Origin: Siphonodentalium dalli
Lineage: Eukaryota > Mollusca > Scaphopoda > Gadilida > Siphonodentaliidae
Reading direction: 5' to 3'
Length of the DNA: 64,000 nt
Assembly (NCBI GenBank): GCA_032622095.1
Contig: CP136061.1
Span: forward strand, 261,052,077 to 261,116,076
Position numbers and translations under genes: made by a program. The notes beneath the pieces are model-generated. The model searched no databases, had not been told where the DNA came from, and saw only the letters and a program-made list of their open reading frames with translations. Shown in pieces: positions 1 to 11,290 of this stretch (positions are counted from its first letter, which is position 1; the number at the start of each line of letters is the position of its first letter).

Positions 1-1297
1 CATCAGTTTAATTAAAACCACCTGCCTCTGAGTCACAAGATGAAATGTGGGAAAATGGCAAACATGGTAAGACCTCCAGGTCAGGGATAAATGCTGAAAA
101 GACAAAATAGTCTTGTCGATAAAAGTTTTGATCTAGAAAATATTTGGACTACATGTAAGTTGGTTTTTATTCCATTTTGAAGAGGAATAATAATCATATC
201 CTCTATAACATAATCAAAATCTGATAAACCTCCTTGGAGCAAAATGTTCTATTCAAAATGGCATACATGATGACAATTGGTATTGAAAAATGCCTATCAC
301 TTTCTGTGATAGGTGGCTTTAGGTGAATCAACTATTGCCAAGTTAGTAATAAAATGAAATATACACAAACAATGCTTTAATAGTCGTAAACGATATAATT
401 ATGTAGAATGTCTGTACCAACATGGCTATAACACACCTGTTACCCCATTTGAAATTGGAATAGACTTGAAAAATAACACCAAAAACAGTGTCTTCACCAT
501 CGGTTATAGTAGTATAATCAGGGTAGTATAGGATTAAATTTGTTTTCAATTATTTTTCCTCAATATGTGTCTACAGTATATTGTTTACACGCCGTTCACT
601 CAACACAACATTCAAATTATACAGCATTGCGGAACACAAAGCTCATATTTATACTTCATATCATATCTATTGTTTCTGTGTGTTGAAAAAAATTCTTTAA
701 AACAGTTAATCCAAGTAAATAATTAAAACAGTTCCAATGCTACGTGCATGTGCACACTGCACACTCTCCCCATCTTTCTATTGTTTACAGTTGATTTTAA
801 CATATAAACGCGCAGTGGACGGATCTACGTAAATTGTGAAAAACTATGTGGATATATACTTAGGCCAATGAAAAAAGATACATGTTTCCGCACGTCGACC
901 GACCCTAAAAATAACCTCAGACCAGGGGGGTCTGGAAAAATATTGCACATATAGGGCCAAAAAAAAAAATTCAGACCCCGAGAAAACCATCACCCCATTT
1001 GTGCAAAAAAAATCCTCAAAATTTTGGGGACCCACCCCCCTTTCTCATGTTTTTTTTCAAAATTTCGGAGTTTTTTTTTAGCCGTTCATCAATACGGTAA
1101 CTGTGTTAACTGCCTTTCAATCCCATTCCACTATCCTTTTTTGGTGCAAACTCTTGCTGTGTACCATTAAGACTCAAGCAATAACATGCTTAATTGGTAA
1201 ACACAGATCAGAAAAACAAACTGTATTTCCAGGTGTTTCCTGTATCTAACAACAATGATAAAGCATGTAGGTACATTATAATACCCTGCTTGACAAA
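1..1297. other. AT-rich non-coding stretch, no gene seen
   Basis: No long reading frame, splice-bounded exon or clear repeat border was recognised. Homopolymer A and T runs at about 958-969, 1006-1016 and 1049-1080 flank a C-rich stretch. The sequence is ordinary AT-rich intergenic or intronic DNA. Confidence 0.5.
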
Positions 1298-1480
1298 ACA
1301 AGTGTCCACCTAACCGCGGTGCAGTTAGCGTTGCCACCGTGGCTGAAATGCAACTACACCGCGGCTCCACCGGCTAACTACAGTTGGGCCGCGGTGTACT
1401 TGCCGTTCGGCCATGGTGTAAATAGCGAGTTTGCGATACCCGTCGGACGGGTACGGGTACCGGTAGATCCAGGTAGATCG
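1298..1480 (+). repeat. GC-rich palindromic dispersed repeat, copy A
   Basis: This is a GC-rich island in AT-rich DNA. It begins CAAGTGTCCACC, carries repeats of CCGCGGTGTACTTGCCGTTC and the phrase AATAGCGAGTTTGCGAT, and ends in GGTACGGGTACCGGTA-type palindromes. The same order of pieces occurs inverted at 4249-4563, so the two are copies of one dispersed family. Open frames inside it arise from the repeats and are not considered genes. Confidence 0.7.
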
Positions 1481-2984
1481 GTGAAAATCGTCACGGTCAT
1501 TTGCGTACTTTGAATGCAGCACATAAAGCGATAGGGATTTGGAACGGGTAGATGTATCTCATTGACTGGTAGTCTTTCGCTAAAGTTTTCTCACTCAAAA
1601 GTACATTAGTTCTACGAAATAACAGTCAGCTATGCATTAATCTATTTATTGCACGATTTAATTGCCAAATCTCATTGATACATTTGTCATTTAAGCCATG
1701 TTTTATGTTCAAAGTATCGAGGCGGCTTCTAACACTAAGATAACTATGGAACGCCGATTTGTTTACTGACAACTGTCTTCACTCAAGTAATGACATGTTA
1801 TTTTTTGGGAATGTGATTTGGGGGGGCTAACCCCGGGATTCTCGACATGTTATGATTATTAGAGTGAGTTGGCGGTGCTATACGCAGTCTCGACACAGGG
1901 ACGTAATTATAGGGGGTCTCCGCGTTGAGAAGGTGTGTCCCCCTTCAAATTCCCAACTATACACCCCCTTAAACCACACCAAACAGAGGTTTGTGCGTAA
2001 TTCAAATTGTGCACGCCGTTGGGCTCTGATTCCCCTCAACTGATCCTTCACTGTCCTGAATATTATTGTGGACTGTTCTAAATGGATCAGTAGTCTTGTT
2101 GCAGAAGTCCTGTGATGGGGGGGGGTCCACATTGCCGACCATGCAGTACGAGAACAGTTTTGTAGATATGAACCTGGAAATTGCTAAATCATAACATCTA
2201 GTGGTCTAACACCAGGCAAATTCACGCCCTGGTTTGTTTTTCACAAATCAATGATCAGTATTGACGAGCCACTGAATGTGGTTAGACCAGGGCATACCGG
2301 GTCGACCATGGTTCGGTCTGGTGTGAGAACGTTTTGAAATCTGAACATGAAAATTGATAAATTATTGACTTTCCTCAAGCTTTACATTTGTTGGATATTT
2401 CCAACCTGCTGTTGACCATATAGCCCGAATGTTTTTCTACCAAAAGTAGGAATATTTGCAAATGTTGGTCTAAAAATAAAAAATAAATCCCCACTAATAC
2501 ATTTTTGGAAATCAAACTGATTGACAGAATAATTTCAACGTATGTTTTGGTGTGTTAGGTATATGCAATATCCAACTGTTGACAAAAGTTGGGGTGATAC
2601 ACCCACCCTCTCGCCACGTCCCCTATCGACCCTTTGTGCATAAGTACACCGTGAATGTGTTACACGATTGAATACAACCGTTCAGTTATTGTACCTTATG
2701 TGATTTCTCATTTTAATATAGATATTTGACTTTTGAACGGACATGGCGCATTTGAACCCCAAGACTGTTGTATATTGTAGTGGCCGATAGTGACACCAAA
2801 TACTGATATACACACCTCATAGTCGGCACAATCTTACTGTCATCAGATCGACTTTTAGCTGTTTTCTTTGTTTCGCATAGACGTGAGCAACCGCTCTTTA
2901 TTCGAACCATATAATGAATAGTGTACCATTAAACACCCTTTATATTTAACAAGTTTGATTTTTATACGCCCGTTTGAAAAAAAC
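1481..2984. other. Non-coding, one degenerate direct duplication
   Basis: No gene was recognised. About 2135-2195 and 2300-2368 are diverged direct copies (shared pieces CGACCATG, GAGAAC, GAAATTGATAAAT) about 165 bp apart. Between them lie inverted pieces of the type GTCTAACACCAGG / GTTAGACCAGGG. Confidence 0.4.
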
Positions 2985-3662
2985 GGCCGCGTTATAGTAT
3001 TGGTCTGTCCGTCCGGGCGTCCGTCCGTTAACCTGGTTTCCGGATGATAACTTTAGTTAGAGTCAACCAAATTCAATAAAATTTGGTATGTGGGTTTATT
3101 AGCCGAAAAGTAAGTTCAAGTTCGAATTTGGGTTCCGCCCGCCAATTTTCACCGGAGTTATGCCCCTTATTTGACGTTTTTTGACTTAGAAAATCCTTGA
3201 AATTTGTTGTCCGGATGATAACTTTAGTATAGTTTATCGGAATGAATCCAAATTTGGTATATTACTTTCTCCCACCAAAACACAGGTCAAGTTCGAACTT
3301 GGGTTCTGGCAGAGTTAGTTAGAGTGAACCGATTTCAATCAAATTTGGTATGTGGGTTTATTAGGAGAAAAGACAGCTCAAGTTCGAATTTGGGTTCCGT
3401 CCACCAATTTTCACCGGAGTTATGCCCCTTATTTGACGTAATTTGACTTAGAAAATCCATGAAATTTGTTTTCCGGATGATAACTTTACTAGAGCTTATC
3501 GGATTCAATGATAATTTGGTATATTACTTTTCTCCCACCAAAACACAGGTCAAGTTCAAATTTGAGTTCCGTCCGCCAATTTTTACCAGAGTTATGCCCC
3601 TTTTTTACCAGTTTCCGCCGACCCAAGAGAGGGGGTATTTTGCACGCCCAGTGTAGCTCTTG
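2985..3662 (+). repeat. Dispersed repeat with two internal direct copies, starting in TCCGTCC repeats
   Basis: The element starts near a CCGTCC-rich segment (3000-3030) and then has two long direct copies of about 270 bp. Each contains CCGGATGATAACTTTAGT, TCAAATTTGGTATGTGGG, CAAGTTCGAATTTGGGTTCC and CACCGGAGTTATGCCCC. It ends near GTGTAGCTCTTGTT at 3650. The architecture resembles a repeat type common in invertebrate genomes; the class is not known to me from sequence alone. A related plan occurs at 6785-7390. Confidence 0.65.
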
Positions 3663-4248
3663 TTCTACCTACATCCGGGTTTAGACCCAGACAAATATCC
3701 AAGTTCTTGGGATGAATATTCCCTTGCCCGACCCTTCGAAAGATTCCAACCCATTACCAGTTATATGACTAAATATTCCCCAACTAATATAAGGGGCAAT
3801 TTCGGTCTTATATCTGACTAAAAGTGCATGCATGTAGGACATTCTTGGACCCTGGGTCTAAACCAACACATTTTACACCGAATAATGGTTGGATTATTAA
3901 ATTAGCGTAATTGTATATTTGTGCTATCAGAACATATTTTCTCAGTCAGAAAATTCCATCTGTTCTAGACGACACTCGAACGGTCTGGGAAATTACTTAT
4001 GAAAGCTAATTATTGAAAATGTTACCAAAATGAGTCAAAGAAAGACGCCAACCCCTTCCACTTTCGCCTCGTCCCTGGTTAATGCAATCCATTATCCACG
4101 CAGATGTCCATCATATAACCATAACAACAAGTATAACGTCGGCCAAGAAAGCGAATGCGGATAACAATTTCTCTACATCATATATATTGTGCTGCAATTG
4201 GCTCACCATACACTACCCGTCGATATGCTTAATTCTACCCGTAAAACA
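3663..4248. other. Non-coding, nothing recognised
   Basis: AT-rich single-copy-looking sequence without exon signals or repeat borders that I can support. Confidence 0.4.
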
Positions 4249-4563
4249 GTTTGCGATTTCAAAACGTGTACCGGTACGGGTAGCTACCAGTACCCGTACC
4301 GGTACCCGTACCCGTTTGAAATCGCAAACTCGCTATTGCCGCGCCGCGGTGTACGTTCATTAAACTGAAAAAAGACGATGCAAACCAGAAATCTAACCAC
4401 GGTGTACATGCCGTTCGGCTGCGGTGTAGTTGCCTTTCGGCCGCAGTGTACTTGCTGTTGGGCCACGGTGTACTTGCCGTTCGGCCGCGGTGCTCAACTG
4501 CAGTTACAAACTCTGACACCGCGGCCGAACGGCAAATACACCGCGGTGCCAATGGACACTTGT
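4249..4563 (-). repeat. GC-rich palindromic dispersed repeat, copy B (inverted)
   Basis: Read on the minus strand this copy starts CAAGTGTCCATTGG at 4562. It has at least four units of the CCGCGGTGTAcTTGCCGTTC type, then AATAGCGAGTTTGCGAT, and ends in a palindrome. In that palindrome GTTTGCGATTTCAAAACG (4249) faces CGTTTGAAATCGCAAAC (4316-4332) around GTACCGGTACGGGTA repeats. It is inverted relative to copy A at 1298-1480 and has more internal units. Confidence 0.75.
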
Positions 4564-4569
4564 AATCAA

Positions 4570-4739
4570 CCTCTTAACCAAAGCAGAATTATGGGTACCG
4601 TTCAGGATTTAGTCGGAATATGGCTTGTTGCCTTTCATCGGAAAGCTTTCGCCGTAAGCTTTCCGATGAATGGCAACAAGCCATATTTCCGACTAAATCC
4701 TGAAAAGTTACCCATAATTCTGCTGGTTATTTAAAGAGG
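4570..4739. repeat. 170-bp near-perfect palindrome (foldback MITE)
   Basis: The left arm runs CCTCTTAACCAAAGCAGAAT... and the right arm ends ...ATTCTGCTGGTTATTTAAAGAGG. The arms are about 80 bp each, meet at a TCGCCGT loop near 4653-4659 and differ at only a few positions. Such a sequence can extrude as a hairpin and is typical of a small foldback element. It encodes nothing. Confidence 0.85.
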
Positions 4740-4874
4740 TCGATTACTTTAATAGGGCATTACTGTAGCCTTAATATATCGAGTGTGTTGTGTGTGACAG
4801 AACATTGGCCAGTGTAAATAGTGGTAAACAAGTCAGGGGTTCCACAATTATTTGTACATGACCAAAAAACTCTT

Positions 4875-4972
4875 CAGTCTTATTCACCGAGGTAGGGTGG
4901 TGGAGGGGAATTGTTTTTTTTTTCAGTCTTATTCACCAAAGGTGGGGTGGTGGAGGGGAATTGTTTTTGGTT
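4875..4972. repeat. Two-copy 49-bp tandem duplication
   Basis: CAGTCTTATTCACC followed by a GGTGGTGGAGGGGAATTG segment occurs at 4875 and again at 4924, with period 49 bp. Confidence 0.8.
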
Positions 4973-5101
4973 AGGTATACACAGAGATATACATGTATGG
5001 TTATTATATCCCCCGATATTAGTTGGCAGGTACCGGTATATTGTTGATCGTCCGACCATACGAACATTTTGCATTGTAACTCGGGAGTCGGTTGTCATAT
5101 T

Positions 5102-5382
5102 TTGATGCTCTATGGCACGGTGACAGACCAGAAATGGGGAATGAATATGCATAATATCACGGGTTGTGACCATCGATGCCTACGAGAGTTATGGGCCCTG
5201 TTCGGCTTTATGAAATTCAGTCCGTTCAAAGTTTTTGCAATATAAGTGTCTGTTGTTGAATTTCCGATTTGGTTTGGTATGGTGATAGACCAGAATGATA
5301 GGGAAGGACATATGCACATATTACTGCATATCACAGGTTTTGCCTGTCAATGCATACCAGAATGTCCGGTCTTGTTCCATCC
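5102..5382. repeat. Diverged direct duplication, period about 168 bp
   Basis: A segment with GGTGACAGACCAGAA, GAATATGCAT, ATATCAC(A/G)GGTT and GATGC(A/C)TAC is present twice, at about 5102-5205 and 5272-5382. A short related piece (CATGGTGATAGCACATATT) lies near 10121. No coding content was seen. Confidence 0.55.
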
Positions 5383-5410
5383 ATAAACACATTATGCATT
5401 ATTATAACTC

Positions 5411-5590
5411 AGGGGCTCCCGGTGGTACAGTCGGTAGAGTGCCAGGTGAATTACTCCGTCCAGTGCCGACGAAGCTGGTTCGAACCCCGTCATAGATAGA
5501 GTGACTGGAATCATGTATCTGGGCAAGTTTGTCAGTTGCTTTCCGGGGGGTCGGTGGTTTATACACGCAGTGAGACGATTTGCAATTTGA
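5411..5590 (+). mobile_element. tRNA-derived SINE, 3' part missing
   Basis: An internal RNA polymerase III promoter is visible: A-box-like TGGTACAGTCGGTAGAGTG (5423-5441) and B box GGTTCGAACCCC (5477-5488). They have the spacing of a tRNA-derived SINE head. The body (GTATCTGGGCAAGTTTGTCA, TACACGCAGTGAGACGATTT) matches the longer copy at 40191-40484, but the second half (TGGTCTTTCCTCC... tail) is absent here. It is not a functional tRNA gene because the cloverleaf is not preserved. Confidence 0.8.
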
Positions 5591-6784
5591 AAGGAATATA
5601 CATGTATAAATGTATGTCAGCTGTGTATGTCACTAATAAATTGTTGGAAAATCTATGACCACAATTTCAACCTATTTTTGGTATAAAGTTTCCAACTAAA
5701 TGTTGAGTGATGTTTGACTGCAGTTGGTGGGATTAAGACCCATGCATAACCAGCCCACGTCCCACTCTGATGCCCCGTCCCAAGAGGGTGGTCTTGCATT
5801 CATCACTGATGATGAGAAATTGTCAATATTAGATCTCATTGGAAAACAGGGTTTGATCTCGTCAGGGAGGGGATACAACCCCTTGTCCATGAGGGTTAGG
5901 TGCACCCATTGGGGAGATCTGCTATAGTCAGCCCGGTATTATAATCTGGAGATATCCTGGTGGCACCCATGTTGCAAAAGATATAAAAAATTTTAAAGAC
6001 AACAGAGCAGAAATCAGGGGGCCAATAACAAGGCATGCATGTGGTCTCATAACCACAAAACTACATGAAAGTCACCCATATCAACCCAAATTGGATGCAG
6101 TATATATATATATGATTATATATGATTTCATTATCTCTATATCATATATATTCGGTCTCTAAAAACCATTAAATGCACTCAACATGTGATTTCCTCATGC
6201 TCCTGTTACGCAAATTCTAGTATAAAAATTTGTTAATTTCAGACAAAGCTCAAACATAACATCTGACCAGACAAGACATAGAAACCGCTAATCCCATTAC
6301 CATCCTAACAACATCAGTCGAACATGATAAACCTTCAAAACAATAACACCGGACACTAGATTACGACCAACCACAGTCACACACGCCATGGATAAATACA
6401 CTGTCAAAAGCACAGTATTTTTTTTTGTACGGTTATATCCGGCATATATCCATGGTTATATATAAACAGACTACGAGCATCTGACCACAGGTCATTTGCG
6501 TAAAAAAAAAAATATCTAATTCTTTCATTCCCTCAAGGTACTTATATCTTCAAAGGATGAAGCAGAAGTTTTTAGGCTGTCAGTAAGATTCTAAGAGATA
6601 AGGTGGCAACTAAAGGTTTAAAGGGATACTGTACACAAATGGTGTTGTTGGCTTCTATAGTCTCTGAGTTGGAGAATAAGGTAACAATTTTTCCATTATT
6701 TGAAAGTCTGTTGAGTACGAAGTAGTGTTACGGATGGCAAATTTACCCAAATGCAAAAATACAAATTGTCGTTGTCGAGTAATT
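5591..6784. other. Non-coding, AT-rich
   Basis: No gene was recognised. A short TA microsatellite lies at about 6102-6125. A 67-codon open frame at 5724-5927 has an equally open opposite strand and no recognisable domain, so it is treated as chance. Confidence 0.4.
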
Positions 6785-7390
6785 ATACCCCCACTTTCGA
6801 AGAAAATGGGGGGTATACTGGATTGACTGCGTCTGTCCGTCACGCTTTCTCCGTCTGTTTGTCTGTCCGTCCGTCTGACCTCATAACTCGAACAACTATG
6901 AACCGATTTCAATAATTTTTTGTATGCAATCTCCTTAGGACGGTGTCTCCGCATGTCTCCGCGGTTCGGTCCGACTTTTTTTTTTCAAGTTACGCCTCTT
7001 TTTCGACTTATTTTGACTTAGAAAATTCTGTCCGACTTAATAGCTTTAACAAATATGAACCGATTTCAAAAAAATTTGGTATACATGCTTCTCACAATAC
7101 CCTCTCTACACGATGCGGCTAGGGATTGGCTCAGACTGTTTTTCGTAATATTACACCTTATTTTCGACTTATTTTGACTTGGAAAATTCTGTCTGACTTA
7201 ATAACTTTAACAAATATGAACCGATTTGAATAATTTTTTCTGTACAAGCTTCTTGTGACACCATATCGATATTATTAGTCCGAATTTTTCTTTAAAGTTA
7301 AAAATCTTTTTGGTTGAGTTTACGGATAATGCGGGTTGAATTTGCCACGGTGGGTGTATGCTAGCACTCGAGTGTACACCTCTTGTTTTT
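6785..7390 (+). repeat. Dispersed repeat with CCGTC run and internal direct copies
   Basis: It begins with a small inverted pair (CCCCACTTTCGAAGAAAATGGGG), then a GTCTGTCCGTCCGTCTG run. Three direct sub-copies follow with AACAAATATGAACCGATTTC and TTATTTTGACTTaGAAAATTCTGTC. It ends near GTGTACACCTCTTGTT. The plan is the same as at 2985-3662 although most of the sequence differs, suggesting related families. Confidence 0.6.
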
Positions 7391-7866
7391 GAACAGTTTT
7401 CAACCAAATGTATCAAATAAAAGTTATATTATATGCATACTAGTCCCATATACTCATTTAAGTTATTGTATCATCACTAGTCACTGAGTGGCTTGAGTTT
7501 TCTCCCCGTATCAGCATAATGTTTAAAACGATCGTGTGTGCCATTTACCAATCCAGTATCCCTCAATTAATTTGATTACGTCTTGTACACGGAAATTCGT
7601 AATTTAATTTACGCCATTTTATGGCTCCAGTCATAAATTGAATTTATAGCAAATTATTAACTTTGATTTTAAGATAGCCTATTAACCTGAGCATTTACAA
7701 AATACATCTTTGACTCAAATTACTTATTTTTCTATATATTATCGATATTAGATCGTTGTTATCACCGGAAATTTATTATCGGAAACATTTTTTTCTTAGA
7801 CGTATCTCAACAACATTTGTCTAATATTAGTCCAGTGCCTTTATGGTTTTACCCAGAACTAATTGC
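7391..7866. other. Non-coding, nothing recognised
   Basis: Very AT-rich sequence without exon or repeat signals, immediately before a large foldback element. Confidence 0.4.
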
Positions 7867-9823
7867 AACAGAATTTTTTTTTTGCTGGAATAGGTACATA
7901 GACCCTCCATAAACAACATACTAAAAATCAGCAAAAATCGGAAAAAAGGAAAATTGGTGATTTTCGTGAAATAAATTTGGGAAATTTTGGTCAAATCATC
8001 CATTTATGGATTTTCTTTAGCGTATTTTAAAAATTCAAATACACAAGTCCTACAAATATCATTCCGTTTTTGTTACCCTCACTTTTCTGAACACAGAACT
8101 GAGAACCATTGCCAGATTTTTGGATTATTTTTCGAGTTGTGTAACTTCAAAAACGCGAATTTACCTTATTTCGGAGCCTAAATTTTGCAGAATGAGCCAA
8201 ATGTCATATTTTATGGTTAATTATCTAAAAAACGAGCCCAAAATACAGGGCTTTTCCTCACTAGATAAAGCACAAAAAATTATTATTATGTGCATCTATG
8301 GTTAAGAAGAATAAAATATTCTCGAACAAAATGTGTGTTCCATTGTATGGACTTAGCCAAATTTGCCACTGACATAGAACTCGTGTGATGAAATGCAATA
8401 TTTGGGGTCATGTAACTGAATAAATTACAATCTATATGCTCTGCCTTTCTCGTAACCTTTTAAGAATACAAGATAGAACAAATTGTGATGGAATTTCTAA
8501 ATACATTTGTGAAGAAAATTAAATTATGGCTCCATGAACTCTTAGTCTAGCCTCTTTTCCGAAAATGCTATTTTGGGGCGTTTTTGTAAATATTTTAAAG
8601 GTTTTTGTGCATATTCATAAAAATTAACAAAAGTTATTGTGTAAAAGTATTTTATCTTCTTATATTAGTTTTTTGTTGAGAAAATAACATATCAATGGTT
8701 ATACCAATGAATGTCACTGGATTTCTCTCATCACTTCGGATAATTTAGAGGAAAGCATATCAACAAAAACTTCAAAATCAAGCATCTTGAATCATACTAC
8801 ATTATATTATCAGCTTCTGCATGTATTGTTCTTTCATATGTAACTTAAAACTGTTTTTGTTTATATACATTGACAGCGCTATAATCCTTTTTGTCGTAAT
8901 TTGGCAGTGAAATGACAAATTGTCATTTTGGAATTATTTTTAATCAACATAGCAATAACATTCTAAATAAACGTCCAGTAACGTATTAAGCTGTTTAATA
9001 ACGCAACAGGAACTAAAGTGTTGTGGGAGGAAAGTTCGAATAATTTTACGCACTAAAACACCATTTGTTTTTTCTCTTTATGCCCAAATACCTTTTTGAA
9101 TGAACAAAAATTTCTCAACATGGCATTTTTGGAAACAAGTTAAGACCAAGGATTCAAAGGGCCATAAGTTGATTTTATTAAACAATGGTTTGTTAATATC
9201 TTTGCAATTTGTTCAATCTAGTATACTTATTACTTAAAAGGTAATAAGAAAAGCAGGGCATATGGATATCAATTTATTGATTTACATGACCTCAAATATT
9301 GCGTTTCATCACACGAGTTCTGTGTCAGTGGCAAATTTGGCTAAGTCCATGCAATGGAACACACATTTTGTTTGAGAATATTTTATTCTTCTTAACCATA
9401 GGTGCACATATTAATCATCTTTTGTGTTTTATCTTGTGAGGAAATTACAAAAACAGGGAAAAATCTCTGTCTTTTGCGTTAGTTTTTTAAATAATTAACC
9501 ATAAAATATTATATTTGGCTCATTCTTCAAATTTTAGGCTCAGAAATAAGGTAAATTCGCGTTTTTGGAGGCACACAACTTGAAAAATACTCAATAAACC
9601 TTGAAATGGTTTTCAGTTCTGGATTCATGATAGTGAGGACAACAAAATATGTATGATTTTTGTAGGATTTGTCAATTTGATTTTGTTATATGAAAATCCA
9701 TAAATTGATGATTTGATAAAATTTCCCCAAAATTATTTCACGGAAATAAACAATTTCCCTTTTTCCGATTTTTGCCGATTTTGAGTATGTTGTTTAAGTA
9801 CTTGTTCGAGAAAAAATTCTGTT
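7867..9823. mobile_element. Large foldback element, about 2 kb
   Basis: The two halves are reverse complements over most of their length. AACAGAATTTTTT at 7867 pairs with AAAAAATTCTGTT ending 9823. AAATTTGCCACTGACATAGA (about 8371) pairs with GTGTCAGTGGCAAATTTGGC (about 9323). AAACGCGAATTTACCTTATT (8151) pairs with AATAAGGTAAATTCGCGTTT (9544). Similarity extends inward to about 8640 and 9130, giving arms of roughly 750 bp with many substitutions and a loop of about 500 bp. No transposase-like frame is present, so it is a non-autonomous or decayed foldback element. A clear target-site duplication could not be assigned. Confidence 0.85.
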
Positions 9824-10914
9824 AATATTAGGCAAATACATGTACCGGTAGTCCGGTACATGTATATAATACCTTGATCATGTTCAGACCAACTATCCAT
9901 TAGAAACCAGATCTATATAATATTAATATCTGTACCCATATTAATGAAGCGAATGATGGGTATACTGGAATGTGGATTTATTATGCCCCGACCCCTGAAG
10001 GACGTTGAGGGCATATAATAATACATGCAGTCAAGGGCTGTCATTCATCTACCAGCCTGTCTGTATGAACATATCACATTGTAAATCAGGCGCTAACAAT
10101 AAGAGTTTTTGTCCTTCTGCATGGTGATAGCACATATTGGGGATATTAAGGGATTCCCGTACACAACTGGAGTTGTGCATTCATTTTTCTCAGTTGCGGC
10201 CCTTGTTTGACCTTGTTTGACCTTGTTTACACCCCAATCATGACTACATCAATATCCAGTAAACTGATGTCAAAAGTAGCTTTTGATTCTAAAAATACGA
10301 GGTTTATCGTTTTTCAGTGGTGTTAACTATTTTTTCCAACTCCAGTCACATCCATATGCGATTACAGGGCGTGGTAAACGAACCCACATAGTTGAGGTGG
10401 GTGCAAAATGGTACATGCTTACCTCAAAACAGTCAGCAATCAAATTATATGACTTGAAATTGTGTCAAGATGGCAAACTCATGCCCTCATCCAATTGGGA
10501 ATGAGTATTTTGAATTTATAGTGGGAAATAGTAAAAAAGTGAATAGTATATTAAATTCATAGAGTAGTAATTATATGGTGTCGAATTGAAGGGGACATTT
10601 TGATGAGAGTGAAATATTTTGACATTTGTTATTTCCAGGAGAACGGACACAGGTGCTTTATTCATACTACCAATTCACTCTCCCTAACTTGAAGCGTATG
10701 CATTAGAAGTTGGTCAGACCATTGGTAAAAGATTATGGAGATTCATTTTTGAGTTTTAATCCAGTAAGTATTAATTATCATGCTTTACAATTGGAACAGG
10801 CACACTATCACTAGCTTTAACTCTTTTTATTCTAAATCCTCATTGACGAGTAGTTCCATTAGAAAATATACAGGTAATAAGTTCAACAAACAACCTTTGG
10901 TTTATTGGAACTTA
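9824..10914. other. Non-coding; possible dispersed repeat at 9985-10235
   Basis: The stretch starting ATTATGCCCCGACCCCTGAA (9980) and ending in three copies of CCTTGTTTGA (10202-10230) looks like a member of a dispersed family, by its motif style only. A 73-codon frame at 10283-10504 has no recognisable domain or start context and is not called. Confidence 0.35.
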
Positions 10915-11290
10915 TAAGTTATTATGTAAATGTTTCCCCTTGTTATGTAAACAGAAGCAAAAAAAGTTACGTTTTCTGACTTTTGTTTAGATCCGGATAT
11001 GGTAAACATAAAGAGCGTTATTTGTTACTCTTTTCCCGATATGGAAATAATAAAGAGCGTTTATATAATTTTTGTGTGATTAACCAATAAATTACGTTGT
11101 GTTGTGTAAACAGAAGCACAACTGCTGTAACACAAGCAGGTTCTTGTTTTTGTACACCATCGTACGTCTTGACGACAATGTTATATTTACGCTTTGATTA
11201 TGTTTGGCATATGAGCGGAACTGTATGTATTTTGGTGTTCCTTCCGTTGATGGCGATTTGAACAAATAGAAATATTCCTGCAACGAACGC
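10915..11290 (+). repeat. Dispersed repeat, copy 1 (intact flank, no satellite)
   Basis: The sequence contains ATATGGTAAACATAAAGAGC (10998-11017), AATAATAAAGAGCGTTTA, GTGTGATTAACCAATA, TGTAAACAGAAGCA, TACACCATCGTAC, TCTTGACGACAAT and TTATGTTTGGCATATGA, ending near GTTGATGGCGATTTG. The same ordered pieces occur at 36945-37284. The first motif is also the core of the tandem array at 34.79-35.80 kb. Confidence 0.85.

Noticed and set aside
1319-1522. Short frames on both strands in the GC-rich repeat
   Set aside because: Produced by palindromic repeats; the same happens in the second copy at 4259-4734.
5405-5490. tRNA gene
   Set aside because: A and B boxes are present but the cloverleaf arms do not pair and the sequence continues as a SINE shared with 40191-40484.
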